In this document: piece by piece, positions 21,940-31,875 of the stretch
Layout: each line of letters starts with the position of its first letter
How positions within the stretch are numbered: position 1 is the stretch's first letter
Assembly (NCBI GenBank): GCA_027405735.1
Contig: JAPEHQ010000001.1
Coordinates: 5,146,001 to 5,210,000 of the forward strand
DNA length: 64,000 bases
Reading direction: 5' to 3'
DNA from: Mucor racemosus
Lineage: Eukaryota > Mucoromycota > Mucoromycetes > Mucorales > Mucoraceae
The notes under the pieces: model-generated
Database searches by the model: none
What the model was told of the DNA's origin: nothing
What the model saw: the letters and a program-made list of their open reading frames with translations, nothing else
Position numbers and translations under genes: made by a program

Positions 21940-23138
21940 AACTATATTCATACGAATACCTTCTAGAATATACCTTGAATACTGCTACATAGATGTGAAT
22001 TGGTCGCACTATGCTACCTATTATTCCTAAATATGTTTAATGTCTCAAAAACAAATAAAATTTACTGCTTTTTCCTTAAAACCTGGGTCTCTCTTTTCAT
22101 CCCCACTCTACTTTTCTATTCACTAAATGACACTAAGAAAAAAAAATATGCCAATGTGCCTGAGATGCCCAACTTTCATCCAAAAATAAGTATCCGGAAA
22201 TATCCTATTTTTTGCAGGTGGCATAATCTTTTTAGTGCTAATGTTTCAGGTTTTTACAGGTATTTCACTGCTAAAATCAAAAACTTTAAATCTGAATACC
22301 TCTGCAAAAAATTAAGCTATGCTAACATGTTTTAATAATAAAACTTACTTGTTTTAAGGCACTCTATAACATATTTAAGTATAAAAAAATTATGAGCACT
22401 TTTATTTTTTTTTCATTTTTTTGGCATTTTTGTAGCAGATTTCAAATTATTTGTTAAATTGAGTAGCAGTTTTTTTTTTACTCATGTCATCAAGCTCGTT
22501 GAGCTCTCTCGGATCCAATTTAATTTTTTTCAAAGTATTGATTTTTCGTAGAGATATCCTCAAAAATGTGTACAAAAAGATACCTTCGTTTTTAGCCTCC
22601 ATTTTCTCTTGTATACCCTCATCCCAAATTCTGAATCTGAAAAAAAAGAACAAAAATCTTGTTTTCTCTACGAAAAATACAGCTAGAAAACTTTACAATA
22701 GCTTTATCGATAGATAATTTTTTTGCGCATTATTGCTATTAATTATATTTTAAATATACTTATAAAAAGTGATGTGTATCTTTATAAAACCTCCAAACGC
22801 TCAATTGAATTTTACGCAAAATTTAATGTGAAACATTTATTTAAATTTTATTTAGGTGAATGCAGAATCCAAAACTGTGTAAAAACTACTTAATACGCTA
22901 GGTCGGCTTACTTTGCAGCTCATGAGCCATTAAATGATTTTGTTTTTTTGAATCATTTTTCATTCATTTCAACAAATACATTTTGTAACCCCGTTATTAT
23001 AGATTTTAAGCTATGATAAGAACTATCATTTTAATTTTCTAAACGAAAAATTAATATTTTTTGCTAAAATAAAAAATGCAGAGTAGCAATCAATTAGACC
23101 TATCTTGTGAATACAGAAATTAAGCCCTGAATAATGAG
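21940..23138. repeat. family B repeat, copy B2
   Basis: Collinear with B1 and B3. It has the uninterrupted TTTTTACAGGTATTTC site that is occupied in B1, and the TACCCTCATCCCAAATTC site that is occupied by the 5.35-kb transposon in B4. The minus-strand frame remnant MEAKNEGIFLYTFLRIS at about 22600 is also present. The copy ends where LTR1a begins. Confidence 0.75.
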
Positions 23139-23670
23139 TTTCGTATATTTTCAGATGTGATAAATCATACCTAAAAAAGAATACAATTAAACCAGAATGA
23201 GTAATAAATCAGTTCTTCAACTGTATAATAAAAACAAGATATCGTTTATTTAGATATAAAAGTATGGCCTTTTATATTGATTTGACATTGAGATCCTGAG
23301 ATGTAATTTAAGGCACTATTGAACCATTAGAACTGTTTGATAGTAATCTATGGATTGAAATAAATCAATCATAATTTAACCGTTCTTTCAGAGTTTGTGA
23401 GTTGCCTTGTTTTAATGCTGCGCTAAATGTGCTTGTTGGATGTTGATTTGATAGCTACTTGATTGATTAATAACCGCTGGGATGAAATAATATGGTGTAA
23501 TAATTGAGGTTCAAGTGTTCTTCCTAATTGCTGGATAAACTTAGTACGTTAGGGGTTTTTTATCTCCGATATCAAGACTTTGCACTTCAATACATGTTGG
23601 ATTTAATAGGTTGTAAGATGTATTGATACTGTAGAAGGTGATAGCATATGGTACTTCGTGATTTACAACA
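23139..23670 (-). repeat. solo LTR1 copy a
   Basis: Matches the well-bounded 529-bp LTR1 copy at 27331-27859 over its whole length. The left terminal dinucleotide has mutated (TT instead of TG); the right end is ATTTACAACA. No matching TSD was found (left ATGAG, right TAGTA), so one flank has probably been rearranged. TATA-like and AATAAA-like motifs lie on the minus strand, which suggests that orientation. Confidence 0.7.
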
Positions 23671-23675
23671 TAGTA

Positions 23676-25320
23676 CAGTGACCCCCAAAACTGTCCCAAT
23701 GTTTCCTAGTTTTGAGTTTAGTATGATTTTCAGGTACAACAAATATATTTAAAGTACGACATATTTTATATATTTCGGAAGATCAATTAATTTCCTTTTA
23801 TATTAAATTAAAAAAATCTCGAATTTTATTGGTCAATTGAATTTATACCCAATTTGGGACAGTATATGCATTGGGACAGTTTTGAGAGCCATTTTTGATT
23901 TTTAGATAATCGATGATTGTAGAACCATAATTTGCACTAGTATCTTGAACGCTTGGAAATCAGTAAATAAACACCTAATTAGGTAAAGAAAATAAAAAAG
24001 ATGCATATTTCATATACAGATTCTGGTGCTTTGGCCTATTGAAAATTAATATGAAAAAACTTCAGGAGAATAAGGAAAATGATGCCATTAGTCTTTTAAA
24101 CACCGGTAAATCAGTGCGCCAAGTTGCGGAAATACTGCATGTAGGTAAGCCTGTTGTGGAAAAAATTAAAAAACGGTGTTGCACAAGTTTGGGTGTGTCT
24201 AAAAGGGGTCGACTTAAATTTCTGTTTGAATCTGATGAAAGGTTTTGTGTTCGCCAAGCAACAAAAAAAGCAGTCAAAAATTCAAGTAACATTTTAAAAT
24301 ACTTGAGAGTAATTTCGGAGTTAATAAAAGCCCGGAAACTGTCCGAAATCGCTCCGTAGGGGGAGCATAGGAGCAATTATCAAGCCTAAAAAACCTATGC
24401 TGTCTCCGGCTAATATTAAAAGGCGTTTAGAATGGTGTCATCTTCGCAAGGATTGGACTTCCGACGAACGGAAAAGGGTGATTTGATCAGATGAGACCAA
24501 CATTAATAGATTTAACTTAAATGGAAGAAGCTGGCTTTGGATTTGAGACGGTGAGAGCTTGAAATCTAATTATGTGAAGATGACCGTTATAGATGGCGGT
24601 GGGAGTGTCATATTTTGGAGGGCCATTACGTATGCCGGAGTTCGATAGATATGCAGAATTGAGGGTACTGTGGATCGACATTTGTATAAACAAATCTTTG
24701 AAGACGATTTGGAGCGGACTTTCAATTTTACTTTGGATAAATTAGGCCTTCGTCGTGATCAGATCATTTTCCAGCATGACAATGCTCCAAAGCATACATC
24801 AAATTTAGTCAAGGAATATCTATTGGATCAAGACTATGAAGTAATAAATTGGTCTCCGCTATCTCCTGACTTGAATCCGATCGAAAATATGTGGATCTTA
24901 TTAAAGAGGAGGCTTAATGAGTAAAAAACAGCGCCCAAATGAATCCTTGATCTTTCGGAGCGTGTAACTGAGGTTTGGTACAACACCATTAAACAGGAGG
25001 AGTGCCAAAAAGTTTTTGATAGCATGCCCAATTGTGTGAAAGTATATTTGGAAAGAAACGGCCTTTGGACGGACTATTAAATAGGATTATATTTTTTCCC
25101 GCGTAAGCTCCCAAAACTGTCCCAATGCATATGCTGTCCCAGACAGGGTATAAATATAGCGGACCAATGAAATTCGAGATTTTTTTAATTTAATATAAAA
25201 GGAAATTAATTGATCTTCCGAAATATATAAAATATGTCGTACTTTAAATATATTTGTTGTACCTGAAAATCATACTAAACTCAAAACTAGGAAACATTGG
25301 GACAGTTTTGGGGGTCACTG
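23676..25320 (+). mobile_element. Tc1/mariner-superfamily transposon, copy 1 (1645 bp, non-autonomous)
   Basis: Begins CAGTGACCCCCAAAACTGTC, ends with its reverse complement, and is flanked by TA on both sides (23674-23675, 25321-25322). The terminal inverted repeats are long, about 210 bp. Each has a second, inverted copy of the TTGGGACAGTTTTG motif at its inner end, an IR/DR-like layout of possible transposase-binding sites. The second copy at 48658-50302 has the same length and is nearly identical. The internal transposase gene is broken (separate entry). Confidence 0.93.
24039..24924 (+). pseudogene. broken Tc1-like transposase (HTH and DD34E parts)
   Basis: The first frame (24039-24359) is a helix-turn-helix region (SLLNTGKSVRQVAEILHVGK). 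The last frame (24670-24924) holds QHDNAPKHTS then SPDLNPIENMW, with 34 residues between the second D and the E, the DD34E signature of Tc1. Between them are a frame change and at least three premature stops (for example in the SDET region and where Trp codons are expected). Both copies in this window share these defects, so the lesion predates the last transposition. A source transposase acting in trans is required. Confidence 0.85.
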
Positions 25321-25349
25321 TACATTGAGCGCCAACGTCGTACTTGATA

Positions 25350-25846
25350 CTATGAAGAAAAAATCTCTTAATTCTCTTTGATTTATCAAAATATGTTTAG
25401 GTTAAATAAAAACTAGAAATTTAATCAAGTAAATAAAGAGAGATTGTTTATTGGAATGAAATTAATAGGGTTTATATACTATTTGATTTGGGGAATTAAT
25501 GATGTGATAAGGTAGTAGTTTAGATGTTATTTAATAGTAATGTGTTCTGTTGGTATATCATGTTGGAATATCACACTAGAGTATCATGCTTTTATACCAT
25601 GCTTCTATACCATGCTTTTAGGAGCATGGTATAGTTAATATTCAATTAAGTAACTTCCGGTTCCGAATCTTTTATTGCTTACTTTTTTGGATTTGACATG
25701 ATCCGGTTTAAGAATAATACATCATTCTTAATTGTGCCACATTAAGGAAAATAAGAAAATTTTCACTGCTTATTTTTTTTAAATTTTGTCTTATTTTCCT
25801 TAATGTCGCACTATTAAGAGAATGAAGAGATTTTTTCTTCATAGTG
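25350..25846. mobile_element. TIR element about 497 bp inside A2, TSD TGATA
   Basis: Starts CTATGAAGAAAAAATCTCTT and ends with the near-perfect complement, followed by TG; TIRs are about 28-30 bp. It is flanked by TGATA at 25345-25349 and 25847-25851. The empty site is in A3 (reverse complement of about 46155-46175, ACTTGATAAAACACTT). A second internal inverted repeat (ACATTAAGGAAAATAAGA against TCTTATTTTCCTTAATGT, about 25740-25805) could form a hairpin. It has no coding capacity. Confidence 0.7.
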
Positions 25847-26192
25847 TGATAGAACACTTTATTTTATTGCAAGTCAACACAACTGATTTGATGTTAGTTT
25901 AGCATCAGCAATTGAATCAGATAAAGTTGAGATTAGATGACTCCTTTTAATAGCTTTGCACATCATCATGAGCTAATAATGGACCGTTATTATAGATACG
26001 CTAGTCAAGGATGGTGAGTTAACTCTAATGGCATTGCGGCCAAAATATGCTTCTCATGGACATAATGATCTGCACAGATGGGCAGAATAAAAAATTTTGT
26101 GCAGATCAGGCAGCCCAGATGAGCAGAGCAATGAGATCACAGGTTTTTTAGTCAATTTACTAAAGTGTATCAATCATAATATAATTAATAAC

Positions 26193-26491
26193 TGATTTAT
26201 CGAGACTTTGTAAATTAAAATCAACGTAAAAAGTATCGTTTATTAGAATGAATTAAATATGGGTCTATATAGTTATTGGGACTGTGTGATAAGATCTAAT
26301 GGGTCCCTTTCCATTAGATGTTGTGACAACAGAAATTATTATTAATGTGTGTGGATATAATATGTTATGTTTCAGTGGTAATATTGGAGTCATGAAATGC
26401 AATCTTGCTTGATTCGCAAGTTGAACATCATGGTTTGACATACAGTATGTTCTAAGTTGGTAATTCGGTAATTCCTAATTTTGATAGATCA
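26193..26491 (-). repeat. solo LTR-D, 299 bp, TSD ATAAC
   Basis: TGATTTATCG...GATAGATCA, flanked by ATAAC at 26188-26192 and 26492-26496. The empty site is in A3 near 45.83 kb (reverse complement TTAATAACGAAGATAA). Shorter relatives occur at 13232-13349 and 42905-43098. The TATATAGACCC and AATAAACGATAC motifs on the minus strand resemble an LTR promoter and poly(A) region. Confidence 0.8.
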
Positions 26492-27237
26492 ATAACGAAA
26501 ATAATTTGAATGGGTTAAAACAGATGTGAGTTACTCTGATTCAACAAAATTGCCTTATTGACGAGATATATCAATCTGAAATTTGGGGTTTGAAAGAGTT
26601 CTGCCCATGTTCTTCTTTGGGGGACCAAATGGGAACAACGACAACAACCTGTTTGGTAACACTAAAAGTATTTATGCCTTTGTAAATTCCTGTTTTTAAC
26701 ACACAAAATTTTTTTTCGTCCCTATTCTTTCCTCAGTTCTTTGTTTACGTTTAAAACTACAAAAAAAGACTATTATTTTTTTTTATAAACTGAAATCAAG
26801 AAGCAGGTATAAGTACATGCTTTTCCTACTGCTTATTTGGAAATAAATTATTAACTGTTATTGTTAGGGCACGTTATAATATCTTTTTCGAACAAAAAAA
26901 GCATCCAGGACTTAATCATTTTGTTCCATTATTTACGTTATAACCAATACTTTTTTGGTCTAAAGTCGATATCTACCTGGAGAAAAATTGATGATTATAA
27001 AAGTATGTATAGTATCTATTTGATTTGGATGAATGAATAAACTCTTATTAATCTATTTAGTTTTTAAAAAGCATTTATTTCTATTTAGTGGCCAACAGCT
27101 AAGAAGAGAAAAATAAGGTGTTGTCGTGTATACTACTACCAACTACCAAAAAAGGTACACCATAATTATTACTTATTAGCTTGTTATTAATAACTGATTT
27201 TACTAATAAATCAATTTTTATAGATCAAAAGTAAGTT

Positions 27238-27885
27238 TGTTCTGGTAAAGCATTGAATAAATTGGCTTGGGACAAGGAGGGTAAAAAGTTGGCAATAGGT
27301 TCCAGTGATGGCCGTGTTTATGTTTATGATTGTCGTATATTTTCAGGATTGATAAATATTACTTAAAAAAGAATACAATTATAAAAGAATGAGTAATTAA
27401 TCAGTTCTTCAACTGTATAATAAAAACAAGATATCGTTTATTTAGATGTAAAAGTATGGCCTTTTATATTGATTAGACATTGAGATCCTGAGATGTAATT
27501 TAAGGCACTATTGAACTATTGGATCTGTTTGATAGTAATCTATGGATTGAAATGGATCAATCATAATTTAACCGTTCTTGCAGAGCTTGTGAGTTGTGTT
27601 GTTTCAATGCTGCGCTAAATATGCTTGGATGTTGATTTGATAACTACTTGATTGGTTAACTGCTGGGATGAAATAATGTGGTGTCATAATTGAGGTCCAA
27701 GCGTTCTTGGTAATTACTGGATTAAACTTGGTACGCTAGGAGTTTCTTATATCCGATATCAAGACTTGCACTTCAATACATGTCGTAGTCAATAGATTGT
27801 ATGATGTATTGATACTGTAGAAGGTGATAATGTATGATACTAGTAGGTGGAATACAACAATGATGTTGGAGAGGTAAGACTAAAA
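27238..27885 (+). pseudogene. dynein intermediate-chain WD fragment, split by solo LTR1b
   Basis: The plus strand reads GKALNKLAWDKEGKKLAIGS then SDGRVYVYD up to 27330. The exon resumes at about 27860 after LTR1b (ATGTTGGAGAGGTAAGAC, with a splice-donor-like GTAAGA). Upstream, TTTTTATAG at about 27225 looks like an intron acceptor. The capture therefore seems to be a genomic exon with flanking intron sequence, not a cDNA. Confidence 0.6.
27331..27859 (-). repeat. solo LTR1 copy b, 529 bp, TSD ATGAT
   Basis: Starts TGTCGTATATTTTCAGG and ends GGTGGAATACAACA. Flanked exactly by ATGAT at 27326-27330 and 27860-27864. The empty site is in A3 at 47.19 kb (TTTATGATATTGG) and A1. This is the reference copy for the family; four other copies occur in the window. 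Confidence 0.88.
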
Positions 27886-29335
27886 CTTAATGTAAATTAC
27901 CTCTAGCGCATTAATTATAAAGCAAGACTATATTATCATCAAATAAACTATCATACAATATTAACATGTATAAAGATTTACAGTAATAAGATTGAATCAA
28001 ATGAGTACAGCATCATTAATTCTTGAAAAAGTTCTCAAGTATTATAAAATCTCTTATTTTTAAGACTTACAAGGCCTAGAAGCGGAATATTAATTTTAAA
28101 AATTATTCTTGTCCAGATCATCAATTTTGACATTTTTTAATTTTTTTTTTCTGATTTTGCAAATTTAGAGTTAATTATACCACCAATTATAAAAATAAAA
28201 AATATACACATGTACCAAATTTAGTGCTCTATTTGCGCAATAAAAAATAACAAACATTTTTATTGCAAGATATTACATGAAAATCCTTTAACCGAAAAAA
28301 CGTTTTTGGGACAAAAGTACAAAGTTTCATTATTTAACATTTAATATTAAGCTTTTATAAAATGTGTATTAGCTATGCGTACAATTTTCTCTCATAATGT
28401 ATTATATTTAAACGCTGATTTTGGTATCAAAATTTGATTTTTCTGTTTTTTGATCTAAATCATGAGTGTTGGTAAGGGTAAAATGAGTCCCAAAAATGTC
28501 CGCTACAAAAACTGAATTTTCAAACCGCACGTGGTTAAATATAAGAAAAGTAAAAAAAAACAAACGCATTTTCATTTAAAGCTTAGATATATACCATAGT
28601 ATAAAAGACTTAGCCCTTCGATCTTGTTACGCTCAATTACTGCGTCGTTTTACGGGCTCGCTTTTGCAATTTTTTAATGAGTGTATGATATGATAACAAC
28701 AGACGGTTCTTCTAATAGAAAAATGCATGTTTCTATGATAACAGTTACTGCTTATTTGTTTAGTTTATGGTTTACGTGCTATAATAATACTGCTTTTACA
28801 TGGGCTGAAATGAGCAATTTAGCAGGGTTTCAATTGCACTAAATAATGTAAAGCCTTGAAAATCCTTTTATACATATGTTGTTTCTCTCTTTTTGTTTTC
28901 ATATTCCAAGGATATAATATTCACAGTTTGATAAGGCATAGCAGACTATCAAGCTGGTATTCTTTTCTTTTATCTATATACGCATGCTAACATAAGGGAC
29001 TAATATTTTTAATATAGGTAGCAGTCTATATCCGAGACTAATATTTTTATTTAGCCGAATTCTTCTAAGATCAAATGTCGAATATCATTATTTACTACTG
29101 TATTGTTGGACGTATTTCTTGATAACTACCAGTTCAAATCGAAGGAAATAATATTTATATCTACTCAATAAAAAACTAGAAGAACTGGCTATAAACCCAC
29201 GAAATGTTTCAGAGAAGTGGTAAAATTTCAAATGATATGGAAACAAAATAAAAAAAGAATAATCTTGTCGTATATTTTAGGTTCGATAAGTAATACTTAA
29301 AAAAAATACAATTAAAAGAGAACGAGTAATGAATT

Positions 29336-29555
29336 TGAAATGTCAAAAGAGTCTATATAAATAATCTTGCCGGAATATTACACTTTTATTAACAATACAT
29401 CCTTTGGATGTATTTATATACATTAATTATAACTATTACTAGGGTTTTACTATCTAAGAATATGATGTAAGTCAATGATCCGCATTGATTTACTGTAACA
29501 CTAATTATAGACTGTGACCTTGGATGTGAGACCTAGGATGAGTATTGACATAACA
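29336..29555 (-). repeat. solo LTR2 copy a, 220 bp, TSD GAATT
   Basis: TGAAATGTCA...TTGACATAACA with terminal inverted ends, flanked by GAATT at 29331-29335 and 29556-29560, inside LTR1c. The equivalent uninterrupted stretch is in LTR1b (GAGTAATTAATCAGTTC). A second copy lies at 51520-51764 in LTR1e. Confidence 0.82.
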
Positions 29556-29873
29556 GAATTAGCTCTTCAACTATTATACAATAAGAACAAGATATTATCG
29601 TTTATTTAGATATAAAAGTATGGCCTTTTACTGTATATTGATTTGACATTGAGACCCGGAGATATAATTTAAGAAATTATTATTGAACCATTAGATATGT
29701 TTGATAGTAATCTATAGATTGAAATGGATCAATCATAATTTAACCGTGATTGCAGAGCTTATAAGTGGCCTTGTTTCAGTACAGCACTAAATATGCTTGG
29801 ATATTGATTTGATAGTTACTTGATTGATTAACCGCTGGCATGAAATAATATGGTGTCATAATTGAGATCCAAG

Positions 29874-30228
29874 TGCTACAAAAACGTAATTATAAAAAGC
29901 GATGGGAAATACAATTATAACTCTTCTAAGTTTATTAAAGGTATAAAGTAAAGCAACGATTCATCTACTCGATAGATCGTTGTGGTATTTATATTAAATG
30001 TCTAATTCAAATTACTAATGCAGTAATTTGATCTTCTTGGTTTTAAAGCTGATGGGAAAAGGGATCAGCAATTACTAATTCAGGTTATACAATTATCTAT
30101 AATTGTTGTTTGTGATTTTAAATTATAGTTAAGTTTCTATATTTCATGATCTTGGTTCTCACACCAGATTCATGTTATTCATTACTAATTCAATTTGATG
30201 TGTGAAAGACTGCCAGTAGTTCACATCA
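29874..30228 (+). repeat. solo LTR3, 355 bp, TSD CCAAG
   Basis: TGCTACAAAAACGTAATTAT...GTTCACATCA, flanked by CCAAG at 29869-29873 and 30229-30233, inside LTR1c. A fragment with the same beginning lies in A1 at 3541-3610. It contains several diverged copies of ATTACTAATTCA-like sequence (about 30013, 30069, 30182). Confidence 0.82.
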
Positions 30229-30559
30229 CCAAGTATTCTTGGTAATTACTGGATTAAAATTAGTACGCTAGGAGTTTCTTATATCCGATATTAAGACTTT
30301 GCACTTCAATGCATGTCGTAGATTACAACAAGTTCCCTATTTGTGTAAGTCTCCTCTAGACATTATTTTTATCATGCTTCTTGATGTCAGGTAAGTTGAT
30401 CGTTTATAATTTATAAGTAAACGTAATCAGAACTAGTTATTTATTTTTTCCTGTTGTAGATTGATCTAAAAATGTTCTTGTTGTTCGAGTTTACTAGTGT
30501 TATGCTGCCCTCATGTGGCCCAAATGGCAATAACTATTTTATCAAAGGCAAGCTTAATA

Positions 30560-31460
30560 TCAAAAAGAGGGTGGTTTTTTATTACAAATTGAATATCTGA
30601 TCGTCATTTTTGCTAATGGTGACTCGTCCAAAAAAAAAAGCCGAACAATCTCCGGATGCGGTCATCGAATAATAATATTTCCATGCTGTAAATTTCTAGA
30701 TAAAATCACCGGACAGCCCGGACGCGGCTGTTTAAATATCTCAGGCTGTGAGATGCAGGTAAGTATAAAAGACGAGCCGAGCCTAGGACGAGCTTGACCA
30801 AAGCTCGCCACAACGAGCCGAGCTTTGTATCACTCGAGCTCGAGCCGAGCTTTAATAAAAGCTCGTTTGACAAAGACGAGTTTTTGACTTTTTTTTAAAA
30901 AGCTCGTTTGAGAAAGACGAGCTTTTGACTTCTTTTCAAAAAGTTCAAATTTAAATAATAATTAGTAAATGCTAGGACATTATTACTTTAGATAATTGTC
31001 AATTGACATTCATAAGTTTGCTTTACTTTAGATATTTGTCACTGGAAAGGTAAAATAAAGCTCGCATTGAGATGATGAGTTTTAGTCGCTGCATAAAAAA
31101 GCTCGTTTGGGGTAAACGAGCTCTAGTCACGCGCAAAAAAAAGCTCGTCGAGGTTGAACGAGCTTTTTTGTAAGCTCGTCTAACTTTAACGAGCCTTGAG
31201 AAAAGCTCGGCTGCATAAAAAAGGCTCGGCTCGTTTAATATCACTAGATGCAGGTATCGAAACTTCATAAAAATTAAGGTTCGACGGTATAACTAATTAT
31301 TCAAAGGCTTATTTTATGTAAAGTATAAAATACAACAGGCAACGTTAGCCTAATAACGGGGTTATTAACCAGATTCCAAAAAAAGCCTACAAAATCACAA
31401 ATTTTAAACGGTTTATAAAAGAAAAATACAAATAATACTCATTTAATTCTAAAACATATA
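30560..31460. repeat. family F repeat, copy F1, containing a MITE-like insertion
   Basis: 30600-30761 and 31246-31460 match 51347-50985 in reverse orientation with moderate divergence. Shared landmarks are GCCGAACAATCTCCGG, the CCGGACAGCCCGGACGCGG block and ATTAAGGTTCGA. No coding capacity or family assignment. The GC-rich blocks stand out from the AT-rich surroundings. The 230 bp before it (30331-30560) hold nothing recognised. Confidence 0.65.
30762..31245. mobile_element. MITE-like element packed with GCTCG/CGAGC motifs, 11-bp TSD
   Basis: 484 bp. The ends are inverted: AGTATAAAAGACGAGCCGAGCC at the left, and AGTGATATTAAACGAGCCGAG when the right end is read in reverse. It is flanked by AGATGCAGGTA at 30751-30761 and 31246-31256. 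The related F2 copy has the single empty site (AGATGTAGGTA on its minus strand, about 51178-51188). Inside are roughly twenty GCTCG/CGAGC motifs, several arranged as hairpins such as AAGCTCGTTTGGGGTAAACG with GAGCT. No ORF is present. Confidence 0.85.
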
Positions 31461-31791
31461 TATTTATCTTTGTATTAAGATTTATTTTGGTGTTTTTCAT
31501 TCGAAAAAAATTTTCCTATAAATTATTTTAATATTTTTTTAAAAAAAGAAAACCGATACTTTGGAATTTCAGATAAAAATTCATTTTTTAAAATTTATCC
31601 AGAGGCAAACAAATGTTGTATTATATTTTTACTGCTCAAAACAGTTGTTCTACCACTAAAAAAAATAGGCTTATTATCGGCAGGGGATACGAGGGAACAC
31701 TTGCTTTACTTGCAGTGGTGCGCTGCGCCGCGCGCGCCACAAAAAATGCCAAAACATTATATAAATTTATGCAATTTTAAAAACAAGTTGA

Positions 31792-31864
31792 GGGGCTATG
31801 GCCCAATGGATAAGGCGTCTGACTACGAATCAGGAGATTCCAGGTTCGACCCCTGGTAGCCTCA
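31792..31864 (+). tRNA. tRNA-Arg (anticodon ACG)
   Basis: Cloverleaf read by eye. Acceptor GGGGCTA pairs with TAGCCTC (one G-U pair), with discriminator A. The D arm is GCCC AATGGATAA GGC. The anticodon stem TCTGA/TCAGG closes the loop CTACGAA with anticodon ACG. The T arm is CCAGG TTCGACC CCTGG. A-box (TGGCCCAATGG) and B-box (GGTTCGACCCC) are present. There is no intron. It decodes CGN arginine codons after A-to-I editing. Confidence 0.95.
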
Positions 31865-31870
31865 ACTTTC

Positions 31871-31875
31871 TTTTT
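31871..31875 (+). terminator. RNA polymerase III T-run terminator of tRNA-Arg
   Basis: TTTTT starts 7 bases after the tRNA 3' end, preceded by TTTC; this is the expected Pol III stop. Confidence 0.75.

Larger units (their letters stand above)
25323..29265. repeat. family A repeat, copy A2, with nested insertions
   Basis: Reverse complement of about 43.6-46.2 kb: spacer segment first, then the arm ending in GAATAATCT at 29265. Insertions inside it are a TIR element at 25350-25846, LTR-D at 26193-26491 and LTR1b at 27331-27859, each with an exact 5-bp TSD. Its left end abuts the Tc1-like element. No intact ORF is seen. The stretch around 26.0-26.15 kb (GATCTGCACAGATGGGCAG...) is the best conserved part between copies. 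Confidence 0.75.
29266..30330 (-). repeat. LTR1 copy c, interrupted by LTR2 and LTR3
   Basis: TGTCGTATATTTTAGG at the left and GATTACAACA at the right. The length equals LTR1 (about 490 bp) plus two precise insertions. It lies immediately after the family A arm end GAATAATCT, the same junction as LTR1d at 43624/43625. No TSD was found (AATCT/AGTTC). Confidence 0.78.

Noticed and set aside
30762..31245. CRISPR-like or satellite array of GCTCG repeats
   Set aside because: Motifs are in both orientations with irregular spacing, spacers are not unique units, and the block has transposon-like ends with a TSD.
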